DNA of 64,000 nt from DASPOF01 sp035626155 (GTDB lineage: Bacteria > Desulfobacterota > Binatia > Binatales > Binataceae): positions 1-64,000 of the forward strand of contig DASPOF010000157.1 of NCBI GenBank assembly GCA_035626155.1. The letters run 5' to 3'. Positions 16,740 to 25,466 of this stretch are shown one piece after another. Numbering within the stretch: position 1 is the stretch's first letter; the number at the start of each line of letters is the position of its first letter. The position numbers and the translations under genes were made by a program. The notes under the pieces were generated by a model. That model saw only the letters and a program-made list of their open reading frames with translations. It did no database searches and had not been told where the DNA came from.

Positions 16740-16832
16740 AGATGCGTCCTATAATGTGTGGCTCGGCGCGCGCAAGGCGGGAAGGCTTCTTCGTTCGACG
16801 CTTTCGGGCGCGTGCTATAGAATGGCTTGGCT

Positions 16833-17675
16833 ATGATCCCGGTTCTTTTCCGGATAGGCCCGCTGACCGTTTACAGCTACGGCCTGATGATGGCGGCGGG
16901 GTTTCTTGCCGCCGACTACGTGATCACGTTGGAGTGCCGCCGGCGCGGGATCACCTCGGATTATGCCTCGTCGCTGGTGGTTTGGGCGGCGGTAATCGGC
17001 ATCGCGGGCTCCCGCCTTCTCGACATCGCGAACAACTTTAACGCCTATCTTGCGGACCCGCGTTCGATGATCTTTTCGGGATCGGGATTCGTCTGGTACG
17101 GCGGGTTGTTCGGCGGCATCCTGGCCACCTATCTTGTCGCGCGCCGCTACCGGATCCCGTTTCCGAGAACCGCCGACATGTGCGCACCGGCGCTCGCGAT
17201 CGGGCAGGCGATCGGGCGAATCGGATGCCAGCTTGCGGGCGACGGCGACTGGGGACTTCCGTCGACGTTGCCGTGGGCGATGGCGTACCCTCGCGCGATT
17301 GTCGGCTGGAACGCCGAGACGGTGCTCAAGCTCGACGAACATTACCGGCTGGTCTCCGGTTATTTTCCGGGCGTGCGCGTCCATCCGGCGCCGGTTTATG
17401 AGACGATCCTGTACACGGCTGTGTTCGCGATCCTGTGGTCATCGCGCAAGAAGGGATGGACCGACGGCCGCCTCCTGTACCTGTACCTGATGCTGGCCGG
17501 CGCAGCGCGATTCCTGGTCGAGTTCGTGCGCATCAACCCGCGCGTCCTTTGGGGACTGAGCGAGGCGCAGTTCATCGCGGTCGGGATGATCCTGTTCGGC
17601 GCTGCGGCGTGGTACTTCTCGGGCGAAAAGCGGCCCGCGGTTGAATCGGCGGGCAGGCACGCGGCCAGAGCATAG
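16833..17675 (+). CDS. lgt: Prolipoprotein diacylglyceryl transferase Lgt
   Basis: Inner-membrane enzyme that transfers diacylglycerol from phosphatidylglycerol to the lipobox cysteine of prolipoproteins. The 280 residues contain about seven hydrophobic segments. The N-terminus LTVYSYGLMMAAGFLAADY matches the family. IGQAIGRIGCQLAGDGDWG is the signature; it reads GRIGCQ where the classical form is GRIGNF, a variant known in other phyla. HPAPVYETILY is the conserved C-terminal segment. ATG 16833 is preferred to TTG 16827 two codons upstream. The thioredoxin-like gene follows after 7 bp, suggesting one operon of envelope functions. Confidence 0.93.
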   Translation: MIPVLFRIGPLTVYSYGLMMAAGFLAADYVITLECRRRGITSDYASSLVVWAAVIGIAGSRLLDIANNFNAYLADPRSMIFSGSGFVWYGGLFGGILATYLVARRYRIPFPRTADMCAPALAIGQAIGRIGCQLAGDGDWGLPSTLPWAMAYPRAIVGWNAETVLKLDEHYRLVSGYFPGVRVHPAPVYETILYTAVFAILWSSRKKGWTDGRLLYLYLMLAGAARFLVEFVRINPRVLWGLSEAQFIAVGMILFGAAAWYFSGEKRPAVESAGRHAARA

Positions 17676-17682
17676 GGCGGCG

Positions 17683-18261
17683 ATGGACCCGAGGAACAAA
17701 CTGCTGTATCTCGCCTCCGCGGGAATCCTGTTCGCCGGGATCGTGCTCCTGGTGGTCGCCAGCGTCCGTTCGGGCCGCAACGTCCCGAGCGGCGGGGCGG
17801 GCGTGGCCGGGGGGCGAGTTGCGGCCGGCGATCGCGCCGCCAACTTCAACCTCGACAGCCTCGACGGCCACAAGGTCTCCCTGGAAGCGCTGCGCGGCAA
17901 GGTCGTCTTCCTCAACGTATGGGCGACATGGTGCGGACCGTGCCTCCAGGAAATGCCGTCGATGGAGACGCTCTTCGATGAACTCAAATCGCGCAGCGAC
18001 TTCGTGATGCTCGCCGTGAGCCAGGACACCAGGGGACGCGACGCGATCCAGTCATACGTGCGCAAGAACGGTTTTCACTTCACAGTCCTGCTCGATCCCG
18101 AGAACACGGTCGGCGAGACTTACGAGGTGAGCGGCGTCCCCGAAACCTTCATCATCGACCGCGCCGGCCGCATCGTCGCCCATCACATGGGCGCTTTCGA
18201 CTGGTCGCGGCCCGACGTCAAGGCGGCGCTGCTCGAGCTGCTTGATTCCAGGCAAGGATGA
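17683..18261 (+). CDS. Membrane-anchored TlpA/ResA-type thioredoxin
   Basis: A 192-residue thiol-disulfide protein. Residues ~7-30 (LLYLASAGILFAGIVLLVVA) form an N-terminal membrane anchor that places the thioredoxin fold in the periplasm. TWCGPCLQEMPSM holds the active-site CxxC at Cys84 and Cys87, and VSGVPETFIIDRAGRI contains the cis-proline loop. Such proteins reduce apocytochrome c or other periplasmic thiols, or act as peroxiredoxin-like AhpC/TSA proteins. No cytochrome c maturation gene is adjacent. The frame opens at 17641, but ATG 17683 directly precedes the anchor helix. Confidence 0.88.
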   Translation: MDPRNKLLYLASAGILFAGIVLLVVASVRSGRNVPSGGAGVAGGRVAAGDRAANFNLDSLDGHKVSLEALRGKVVFLNVWATWCGPCLQEMPSMETLFDELKSRSDFVMLAVSQDTRGRDAIQSYVRKNGFHFTVLLDPENTVGETYEVSGVPETFIIDRAGRIVAHHMGAFDWSRPDVKAALLELLDSRQG

Positions 18262-18279
18262 AGCTTGCGCGAAGGGCCG

Positions 18280-18295
18280 ATGCATCACGCGCGCG
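18280..18295 (+). repeat. Leader repeat upstream of S41 copy 1
   Basis: The 16-nt sequence ATGCATCACGCGCGCG lies 68 nt before GTG 18348. An identical copy at 19895-19910 lies 69 nt before ATG 19964. This marks the duplicated leader and supports both start choices. Confidence 0.7.
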
Positions 18296-18347
18296 GTTTC
18301 GCATAGAATGGATGCGGCACGGTCAATCAGAATCCGGTGGTAATCGA

Positions 18348-19787
18348 GTGTCATTAATCGAACGCAATCGATTGGCTATCACGTTTGCGGTTTTCCTCGT
18401 CGCCTGCTTCCTCGGGCTCGAGGAGATCGCGGCGCGTCGCGCGCAGGCGCTGCCCAACGGCACCTACCAGGAACTGGAGACGTTCGCCGATGCGCTGGCG
18501 ATCGTGCAGAAGAACTACGTCGATCCGGTCACCAGCAAGCAACTGATCGACGGCGCGATCACCGGGATGGTGGCCGCGCTCGACCCGCAAAGCGCGTACC
18601 TGACGCCCGAGCTCTATCGCAACCTCCACGAAAACACGGATGGCAGCTTCGCCGGGCTGGGAATCGAAGTCACCATCGTCAACGGAACGCTCACCGTGAT
18701 TTCGCCCATCGATGACACGCCCGGCTGGCGCGCGGGGCTGAAGGCCGGCGACCAGATCGTCAAAATCGGAAACGACTTCACCAGGGACATGACCTTGACC
18801 GAGGCGGCCGCCGCGATGAGCGGGCCGATCGGGACCAAGGTCAAGCTGACCATCCACCGCCCGGAAGTGCCGGAGCTGTTCACGATCTCGATCACCCACG
18901 AGGTGAGCCGGGTGAAGCCGGTCAAGAGCAGGGAGATCGACGGCTACGCCTATCTGCGCGTGACCAATTTCCAGGACGATGCTGCGGATGCGGCCGAGAA
19001 GGCGATCGACGAGTTCACCAAGGATGGCCACGGCCACATCAAGGGTCTCGTCCTGGACCTGCGCGACAATCCGGGCGGCCTGCTCGACCAGGCCGTCAAG
19101 ATTTCCGATGAATTCCTCGATGGCGGCCTGATCGTCTACACGCAGGGCCGGATCGAAAGTCAGCAGGACAAGTACTCCGCGCACAAGAAGCGGGATTTCA
19201 CCGCCTATCCGATGGTCGTGCTGGTCAACGGCGGCAGCGCAAGCGCGAGCGAAATCGTCGCGGGAGCGCTGCAAGACCACAATCGCGCAGTAGTAGTCGG
19301 AGCTCAGACGTTCGGCGAGGGCTCCGTGCAGACCACTCTGCCGATCGACCAGAACACGGCGCTGCAGCTCACCACCGCGCACTACTTCACTCCCAATGGC
19401 CGATCGATCCAGGCCGTCGGCATCACGCCCGATGTCGACGTCGAGCCTGCCAAGCCGACGCTTGCCGCGCTCGAAATCCCGGGCATCGAAATCAACCGCA
19501 ACCCGGAGATCCACGAGCGCGACCTCCCGCATCATTTCAAGAACGGCCAGTCGCATACCACGAACGAGCAAGGTGGCTCCTCAGGCGGCCCGAGCACCGA
19601 GGCGGCGCCGGACCACGGCGGCGCTTCCAGCCAGCAGAGCGGCAAATCCGCTGCGGCCAGGAAGCCCGAGAAGGAACAGGACGTCCAGCTCGAAAAGGCG
19701 CTGGATGTTCTGAAGCACTGGGACGCGTACAAGACCGAACTTGCCAGGGGCGAAACCCAGGGCGAGTCCGCAACCGGGACGCAATAA
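18348..19787 (+). CDS. S41 (CtpA-type) protease paralogue lacking the catalytic lysine
   Basis: A 479-residue periplasmic protein with an N-terminal signal/anchor helix (LAITFAVFLVACFLGLEEIA), a PDZ domain around residues 95-180 (VISPIDDTPGWRAGLKAGD) and the tail-specific protease core. NGGSASASEIVAGALQD retains the catalytic serine (Ser299) and Asp310, but the lysine expected 25 residues later is replaced by glutamate (TFGEGSVQ, Glu324; codon GAG 19317-19319). The neighbouring paralogue has TFGKGSVQ. Without the lysine general base this copy should be inactive or strongly impaired as a peptidase. GTG 18348 aligns with the start of the paralogue; frames from 18258 or ATG 18312 are longer but not supported. 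The remainder is intact, so it is not a decaying pseudogene. Confidence 0.85.
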   Translation: MSLIERNRLAITFAVFLVACFLGLEEIAARRAQALPNGTYQELETFADALAIVQKNYVDPVTSKQLIDGAITGMVAALDPQSAYLTPELYRNLHENTDGSFAGLGIEVTIVNGTLTVISPIDDTPGWRAGLKAGDQIVKIGNDFTRDMTLTEAAAAMSGPIGTKVKLTIHRPEVPELFTISITHEVSRVKPVKSREIDGYAYLRVTNFQDDAADAAEKAIDEFTKDGHGHIKGLVLDLRDNPGGLLDQAVKISDEFLDGGLIVYTQGRIESQQDKYSAHKKRDFTAYPMVVLVNGGSASASEIVAGALQDHNRAVVVGAQTFGEGSVQTTLPIDQNTALQLTTAHYFTPNGRSIQAVGITPDVDVEPAKPTLAALEIPGIEINRNPEIHERDLPHHFKNGQSHTTNEQGGSSGGPSTEAAPDHGGASSQQSGKSAAARKPEKEQDVQLEKALDVLKHWDAYKTELARGETQGESATGTQ

Positions 19788-19894
19788 GGCTTCCGCCCTG
19801 TTCAAGCCGGATAAGCGCGCAATTGCGAAGCCGGCCGCCGCGCCGGTTTGCGCCATCGAGGCCGCCCGCCACCGGCGGCGCGCACGAGTGGGGT

Positions 19895-19910
19895 ATGCAT
19901 CACGCGCGCG
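19895..19910 (+). repeat. Leader repeat upstream of S41 copy 2
   Basis: Second copy of the 16-nt leader sequence, identical to 18280-18295 and at the same distance from its start codon. The downstream bases differ: CTTAAATAGATAAG here versus TTTCGCATAGAATGG in copy 1. Both are A/T-rich and could hold the promoter -10 region. Confidence 0.65.
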
Positions 19911-19963
19911 CCTCTGCTTAAATAGATAAGCCCAGTGAATTCAACCGGGGCGGTTTTTATTCG

Positions 19964-21409
19964 ATGTCAGTGATGAAGCGAAATCGATGGGCTATCACGC
20001 TCGCGATTCTTCTCGTCGCCTGTTTCCTGGGCATCGAGGAGATCGCGGTGCGCCGCGCGCAGGCGCTGCCGAACGACACCTACCAGGAGCTCGAGACGTT
20101 CGCCAATGTGCTGGCGATTGTTCAGAAGAGCTATGTCGAGCCGGTCACTACCAAGCGGCTGATCGACGGCGCGATCACCGGGATGCTCGCATCGCTGGAC
20201 CCCCATAGCGCGTATCTCACCCCCGAGCTCTACCGCGATCTCGAAGTCGAGACGCGCGGCAGCTTCGGCGGACTGGGAATCGAGATCACGATCAAGAACG
20301 CCGTGCTCACCGTGGTCTCGCCCATCGACGACACGCCCGCCTGGCGCGCGGGGCTGAAGGCCGGCGACCAGATCGTCAAAATCGACAACGACTTCACCAA
20401 GGACATGACGCTGACCGAGGCGGTCAAGCGGATGCGCGGGCAAAAGGGCACCAAGATCAAGCTGACGATCCATCGCCAGGGAGTGCCGGAACTGTTCACG
20501 GTCTCGCTCGCCCGCGACGTGATCCGGATCAAGTCCGTCAAGGCCAAGGAGATCGACGGCTACGGCTACCTGCGTATCAGCACCTTCCAGGAAAACACCG
20601 ACGATGCGGTCGAGAAGGCGATCGACGAGTTCAGGAAGGACGGCCACGGCCACATCAAGGGCATCGTGCTCGACCTGCGCGACAATCCGGGCGGACTGCT
20701 GAACCAGGCCGTGAAAATTTCCGATGAATTCCTCGATGGCGGGCTGATCGTCTATACGCAGGGCCGCCAGGAAAACCAGCAGCAGAAGTACTTCTCGCAC
20801 AAGAAGCAGGACTTCTCGAACTATCCGATGGTGACGCTGGTCAACGGCGGCAGCGCGAGCGCGAGCGAAATCGTTGCGGGCGCGCTCCAGGATCAGAAGC
20901 GCGCCGTAGTGGTCGGCACCCAGACTTTCGGAAAAGGCTCCGTGCAGACCATCCTGCCGCTTGATGATCGGTCGGCGCTGCGCCTGACCACCGCGCGCTA
21001 CTTCACCCCCAATGGCCGTTCGATCCAGGCCGTCGGCATCACGCCCGACGTAGCGGTCGAGCCGCCCAAGCCGACGCTTGCCGCGCTCAAGATTCCCGGC
21101 GCGCAAGCCGATGAGAACGAAGAGATACATGAGCGCGACCTGCCGCATCACTTCAAGAACGGCCAGGTGCACGACTCCGGCAGCGAGAATGCGCCGTCGA
21201 GCGGCGGCGCTACCGAGGCGGCCCCGGCGCCAGGCGCCGAGCATCCCTCCAATGCGCCGGGCGGCAAGTCTGCGACCGCCAGGAAGCCCGAGCAGGAACA
21301 GGACGTCCAACTCGATAAGGCGCTCGATATCCTCAAGCACTGGGACAGCTTCAAGTTGCAGCTCGCCAAGGGTGATGCCCAGGGCGGCTCTGCGGTCGCG
21401 AATCAATAA
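19964..21409 (+). CDS. S41 (CtpA-type) carboxyl-terminal processing protease
   Basis: A 481-residue periplasmic serine protease that cleaves substrates near their C-termini. It has an N-terminal signal/anchor (AITLAILLVACFLGIEEIAV), a PDZ domain near 95-180 and a full catalytic core: Ser299 within NGGSASASEIVAGALQD, Asp310, and Lys324 in TFGKGSVQ (codon 20933-20935). A glycine/serine/proline-rich linker follows TPDVAVEPPKPTLAALK, and the last ~40 residues (QLDKALDILKHWDSFKLQLA) form a helix shared with copy 1. It starts at ATG 19964 (MSVMKRNRWAIT), parallel to MSLIERNRLAIT of copy 1. The tandem arrangement arose by duplication including the leader. Confidence 0.92.
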   Translation: MSVMKRNRWAITLAILLVACFLGIEEIAVRRAQALPNDTYQELETFANVLAIVQKSYVEPVTTKRLIDGAITGMLASLDPHSAYLTPELYRDLEVETRGSFGGLGIEITIKNAVLTVVSPIDDTPAWRAGLKAGDQIVKIDNDFTKDMTLTEAVKRMRGQKGTKIKLTIHRQGVPELFTVSLARDVIRIKSVKAKEIDGYGYLRISTFQENTDDAVEKAIDEFRKDGHGHIKGIVLDLRDNPGGLLNQAVKISDEFLDGGLIVYTQGRQENQQQKYFSHKKQDFSNYPMVTLVNGGSASASEIVAGALQDQKRAVVVGTQTFGKGSVQTILPLDDRSALRLTTARYFTPNGRSIQAVGITPDVAVEPPKPTLAALKIPGAQADENEEIHERDLPHHFKNGQVHDSGSENAPSSGGATEAAPAPGAEHPSNAPGGKSATARKPEQEQDVQLDKALDILKHWDSFKLQLAKGDAQGGSAVANQ

Positions 21410-21568
21410 CGGCTTGCCGGCGTGGTTGCCGCGCCGATCGGTGCGAGCGGGAGGGTGCCCAATCGCGCTCGCCGCTGCCTCACTTACACTCGTCCTTTCC
21501 GACCCCGAAGCGCTCCCCGGCGATCGCGGCTAGGTTTGGGCCGCGAGCTTCTGATAAGTTGCGCTGAC

Positions 21569-22861
21569 ATGGAGGAGCGGCTCGATCTCCAGCTAGCTGG
21601 CGGGCGCGCTCGCGCGCTCAGCGTCACCGCTCTGGTCCGGATGGTGCGCGAGACGCTCGAGGCCAACCTCGGCGACTTCTGGGTAGTGGGCGAAATTTCC
21701 AACGCGCGCCTGGCGCCCTCCAATCACTTCTACTTCACACTCAAGGACGATCGCGCGGCGATCAACGTCGTGATGTTCCATCGCGCCTTCCAGCACGTGC
21801 GCTTCAAGCCCGAAGACGGGATGGAGGTGATCGTGCGCGGACGCGTCAGCGTGTTCGAGGCGCGCGGCGCGCTCCAGCTCTATGCCGAGGAGATCGAGCC
21901 GCGCGGCGTCGGCGCGCTGCAAATCGCTTTCGACCAATTGAAGAAGCGGCTTGCCGCCGAGGGTCTGTTCGACCAGGCGCGCAAACGCCCGTTGCCGTTC
22001 CTGCCGCGCACGATCGGGATCGTCACCGCGCGCCACGGCGCGGGACTTCGCGATATCCTTACCGTGCTGCTCGGCCGCTTCCCGAATCTTCACGCGATCG
22101 TGCGTCCCGCCAAGGTGCAGGGCGAGGGCGCCGCGAGCGATATCGCCGATGCGATCGCGGACTTGAACCGCGACGGCCGCGCGGAGGTGCTGATCGTCGG
22201 GCGCGGCGGCGGGTCGCTGGAGGACCTGTGGGCGTTCAACGAGGAGAAGGTCGCGCGCGCGATCTTCCGCTCCGCGATTCCCGTCATCTCCGCGGTCGGC
22301 CACGAGATCGATTACACCATCGCCGACTTTGTCGCCGATGCGCGCGCACCCACGCCGACCGCGGCGGCCCAGATGGCCGTGCCGAGCAGGGCGGAACTCA
22401 AGGAGCGGGTCGCCGCGGCGGGTGCGGCGCTCGCCGCCGGGGTGCGGCGCGAAGTTTCGGGCGCGCGCGAAACGCTCGATGATCTCGCCGGCCGCCTGCG
22501 CCGTCCCGACGGCCGCCTGCGCGAGATGCGGCTTCGCGCGGGGCGGCTTGCGCTCGCGCTGGCGCATGCGATGCGCGCGCGCGGGCGCGGCGATGCGCTC
22601 GCCGCGGCCCATCTTCGCGACCGCCTGATTGCATCGGGCGCCGCCTCGCTTGCCGCCCGGCGTCATCATCTCGCCGAGCTTGCCGCGCGCCTGGACTCGC
22701 TTTCTCCGCTCAAGGTGCTCGAGCGCGGCTATGCGGCCGTGATCAACTCGCGCGACGGCCGCGCGGTGCTCGATGCGGCGCGAGTCGAAGTTGGCGATGA
22801 GCTGGATATTCGCGTGAAGAGAGGCAGGCTTCGGGCGCGCACGATCGCGCGCGAGGTCTAA
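21569..22861 (+). CDS. xseA: Exodeoxyribonuclease VII large subunit
   Basis: Large subunit of the ATP-independent single-strand exonuclease ExoVII. Of 430 residues, the first ~110 form the OB fold (LSVTALVRMVRETLEANLGD, VVGEISNARLAPSNHFYF). The catalytic domain contains IGIVTARHGAGLRDILTVL and VLIVGRGGGSLEDLWAFNEE, with AVGHEIDYTIADFVADARAP (H-E-x-D) and PTPTAAAQMAVP typical of XseA. The C-terminal segment is coiled coil. ATG 21569 yields the family N-terminus; the frame is open from 21422, but those residues are not homologous. It is followed after 8 bp by xseB. Confidence 0.95.
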   Translation: MEERLDLQLAGGRARALSVTALVRMVRETLEANLGDFWVVGEISNARLAPSNHFYFTLKDDRAAINVVMFHRAFQHVRFKPEDGMEVIVRGRVSVFEARGALQLYAEEIEPRGVGALQIAFDQLKKRLAAEGLFDQARKRPLPFLPRTIGIVTARHGAGLRDILTVLLGRFPNLHAIVRPAKVQGEGAASDIADAIADLNRDGRAEVLIVGRGGGSLEDLWAFNEEKVARAIFRSAIPVISAVGHEIDYTIADFVADARAPTPTAAAQMAVPSRAELKERVAAAGAALAAGVRREVSGARETLDDLAGRLRRPDGRLREMRLRAGRLALALAHAMRARGRGDALAAAHLRDRLIASGAASLAARRHHLAELAARLDSLSPLKVLERGYAAVINSRDGRAVLDAARVEVGDELDIRVKRGRLRARTIAREV

Positions 22862-22869
22862 GAATTGCG

Positions 22870-23148
22870 ATGGCTGCAAAGGTCAGGAAATTCGAAGACG
22901 AACTCAAGGACCTCGAATCGATCGTGAACCAGATCGATGCGGGCGAACTCTCGCTGGAAGACTCGATTGCCGCCTTCGAGCGCGGCGTCGCCCTGGTTAA
23001 GTCCCTCAATCAGAAACTCGATGAGGTCGAGCGGAAAGTCGAGCTGCTGACCCGCAGCGCCGCCGGCGTGCTCGAGACCGAACCGTTCGAACCGGCGGCC
23101 GATGACAAGCCGCGGGAAACGAAAGACAACGGCGATCCTCCGTTCTGA
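22870..23148 (+). CDS. xseB: Exodeoxyribonuclease VII small subunit
   Basis: A 92-residue helical subunit needed for ExoVII assembly. KFEDELKDLESIVNQIDAGE and SLEDSIAAFERGVALVKSLN form the two antiparallel helices typical of XseB, and a charged disordered tail follows. It begins 8 bp after xseA, ATG 22870, and is likely co-translated. The terminal ~30 residues are extra compared with many XseB proteins of about 70-80 residues. Confidence 0.93.
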   Translation: MAAKVRKFEDELKDLESIVNQIDAGELSLEDSIAAFERGVALVKSLNQKLDEVERKVELLTRSAAGVLETEPFEPAADDKPRETKDNGDPPF

Positions 23149-23271
23149 GCGCGCCGCGATCATGCCCGACTCTTCCCGTTCCGCCCGCTTCTCTCTCCCG
23201 GCGAATTTGCGCGAGCGCGCCAGCCGATCGGGTTCGTCTGCGCGGGAGATTCAATTGCACCATCGCGCGCG

Positions 23272-24243
23272 ATGACCTCCCGCTACGTCATCGGCCTCGA
23301 CATGGGCGGCACCAACATCCGATGCGGTGCCGTCACGCCCGGCGGGCGCGTGTTGATGTTGCGGCGCGGACCGGCGCGCGCGGATGAGACCGCCTCCGCA
23401 GTGGCCGCCAATATTGCCGAGCAGGTCCTTGCGCTCGAAGACCAGGCGCGCCGGCGCGGATTGGGAGCGCCGGCGGCGATCGGCGTTGCGGTTCCGGGCC
23501 CTCTCAACGTGTACACCGGCACCGTGATGACGGCGCCGCATGTTGCCGCGTGGCGATCCTTCCCGCTTAAGCGCAAGCTCACCACCGCGTTGGGCCGCGG
23601 CGTCGTAGTCGAGAACGATGCGAACGCGTGGGCGCTCGGCGAGTTCTGGCGCGGCGCGGCGCGCGGATATCGCAACGTAGTCCTGCTCACGCTCGGAACC
23701 GGGGTGGGCGGCGGAATCATCGTGGATGGGAAAATCGTCCACGGGCGCAGCGGGATGGCCGGCGAGCTGGGCCACGTGACGGTCGAGCCCGGCGGGATGC
23801 CCTGCGACTGCGGCTCTCACGGATGCCTCGAGGCGTACGCATCGTCGTCCGGCATGCGCGGCCTGGTTGCGAAACGGCTCGGCCTCGATGGCGGCGCGTG
23901 GCCCGCAAGCTATCTCGACCGCCTCGGCAATTTCAGCGTGCGCCGGATGACCGCGGCGGCACGCGCGCGGGACGCGGTCGCCATCGAGGTGTTTCAGACC
24001 GCGGGACGCTACCTCGGCATCGCGGTCGCATCGTTTCTCAATATCTTCAACCCCGAGCTGGTGGTGATCGGAGGCGGAGTGGCGGGCGCGCTCGGCTTCA
24101 TGCGCCGTACGATGGCGGCGGAGGTGAGGGCGCGCGCTTCAAGGCCGATCGCGGCGGATGCCAGGATCGTTCGCGCATCGCTCGGCGTGGAAGGCGGCGT
24201 GGTCGGGGCGGCCTACGCCGCGCTTCATCCGGTAGGCTCCTAG
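23272..24243 (+). CDS. ROK-family sugar kinase (glucokinase-like)
   Basis: A 323-residue cytoplasmic kinase. YVIGLDMGGTNIRCGAVTP is the phosphate-1 ATP loop, and VVENDANAWALGEFWRGAAR carries the catalytic aspartate region. VTVEPGGMPCDCGSHGCLE contains the ROK zinc motif CxCGxxGCxE. LVVIGGGVAGALGFM is the adenosine-binding segment. A glucose, N-acetylglucosamine or N-acetylmannosamine kinase are all possible. The GH15 glucoamylase at 3831-6230 would release glucose, but the two genes are far apart. It begins 123 bp after xseB and shares its orientation, so a shared transcript is possible. Confidence 0.9.
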   Translation: MTSRYVIGLDMGGTNIRCGAVTPGGRVLMLRRGPARADETASAVAANIAEQVLALEDQARRRGLGAPAAIGVAVPGPLNVYTGTVMTAPHVAAWRSFPLKRKLTTALGRGVVVENDANAWALGEFWRGAARGYRNVVLLTLGTGVGGGIIVDGKIVHGRSGMAGELGHVTVEPGGMPCDCGSHGCLEAYASSSGMRGLVAKRLGLDGGAWPASYLDRLGNFSVRRMTAAARARDAVAIEVFQTAGRYLGIAVASFLNIFNPELVVIGGGVAGALGFMRRTMAAEVRARASRPIAADARIVRASLGVEGGVVGAAYAALHPVGS

Positions 24244-24318
24244 AGCCTCGAATTGGCCCGTTTCTTCACGAGTGCGCTTGGCATACCCTGTAACCTGATC
24301 GCTCTGCGGCGGCTTACG

Positions 24319-25401
24319 ATGGTGCGACGGTTAGTTACCAGCGTTCCGTTGACCGGCCTTGCGATTGCCATCGCCCTTGGGGCATGCGGGCTTTGCTGGG
24401 CGCAGTCCGGCTCGTACTCCGAAGAATCGATTCCGCCCTCAGGCCCTCCTTCAAGGATTGCAGCCCCTGCCGAGCCGCAGGCACCCGAAGCGGCGCCCGA
24501 GAACGAAGCGCAGCCGTCCGAAGAGGCGGTGCCGCCGGCGGCCGGACGCGCAACGATCACCAAACCAGCGCAGCCCCGTGCGGCGGAGGTCCCGGAGGCG
24601 AGCCCGGCGAAGCCCTCCGAATCGGCTGCGCCGCAGGCGGCTGGCGCGCCGCAACCGCCGCCTCGGCCGCACAACTGGATTCCCTACACCGTCCGTCCAG
24701 GCGACTCGCTCGGCTCGGTCGCGAATCTGTTTGGCGTGACCGCGGCAGACCTGGCGCGCGCCAATCGCATGCAGCCCGACGACGAGTTGCTGGCGGGAGC
24801 GGTGCTCAAAGTTCCAAATCCATTCACCGCCGAGGTCAACAGCCTCAAGCGGCAGGTCGAGCAGCTAAACGGCGAGTCCCGGCAAGCCGCCGACAAGGCT
24901 CGCGCCGCCGACAGCGAGCTGCGTTCGCTGCGCGACAAGGTGGATGAACTCGGCGCTGACAATCAGTCGCTCAATCAGACGCTGCGGATCCTGCCGTGGT
25001 GGCGGGCGGCCGCGCTCGCAGGCACGGCGGGCGCCATGTTGATGCTTGGCGTGATGCTGGTCACGCTGTTCGAGTGGTGGCGGATGCGCCGGCGCTACGT
25101 CGTGCTGGCGGAGATGGCCGAGGCGCTGGGGCATCTGGATTACAAGTACAAGGCGATGCTCGGGAAGGCGGAGCTGAGGCTTCAGCAACTTTATGGGCGC
25201 CGCCGTCAGGGATTGCCAGAGGGCCAGCCGCGGCCCAAGTTGCCCGAGGAAATCGAAATCGAGCGGCTCAACGAAGAGCTAAAGGAATTCCTCGAGGAGC
25301 AGCTCGTCAAGCTGGGTGTTCGTCCGCGCCGGCCAGGGCGCTGGCGCGAGATTTTCGGTGGCGTCAGCTCGCCGGTCGAGGCGGGCTCCGAGCGCCGATA
25401 G
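24319..25401 (+). CDS. LysM-domain membrane protein with coiled coil
   Basis: A 360-residue protein of unknown role. An N-terminal hydrophobic region (LVTSVPLTGLAIAIALGACG) acts as signal peptide; LGAC might serve as a lipobox. Residues ~40-120 are proline/alanine-rich. A LysM domain at ~125-180 (YTVRPGDSLGSVANLFGV) suggests peptidoglycan binding. A heptad-like coiled coil at ~185-230 is followed by a membrane helix (AAALAGTAGAMLMLGVMLVT) at ~240-260 and a basic cytoplasmic tail with charged helices. FimV-like proteins of polar assembly have a similar LysM-coiled coil-membrane plan, but similarity at the sequence level is not clear. ATG 24319 is preferred over TTG 24253. Confidence 0.78.
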   Translation: MVRRLVTSVPLTGLAIAIALGACGLCWAQSGSYSEESIPPSGPPSRIAAPAEPQAPEAAPENEAQPSEEAVPPAAGRATITKPAQPRAAEVPEASPAKPSESAAPQAAGAPQPPPRPHNWIPYTVRPGDSLGSVANLFGVTAADLARANRMQPDDELLAGAVLKVPNPFTAEVNSLKRQVEQLNGESRQAADKARAADSELRSLRDKVDELGADNQSLNQTLRILPWWRAAALAGTAGAMLMLGVMLVTLFEWWRMRRRYVVLAEMAEALGHLDYKYKAMLGKAELRLQQLYGRRRQGLPEGQPRPKLPEEIEIERLNEELKEFLEEQLVKLGVRPRRPGRWREIFGGVSSPVEAGSERR

Positions 25402-25466
25402 CAAAAAATCACGTTCCTTTGCCGCGCGTCTGCGGCGCTATAGGACCAGTCGAGAAGCCCGAGGCG

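Noticed and set aside
19967..21406. 479-codon minus-strand frame opposite S41 copy 2
   Set aside because: It mirrors a clear protease gene almost exactly; a similar mirror frame exists opposite copy 1, as expected from codon bias.
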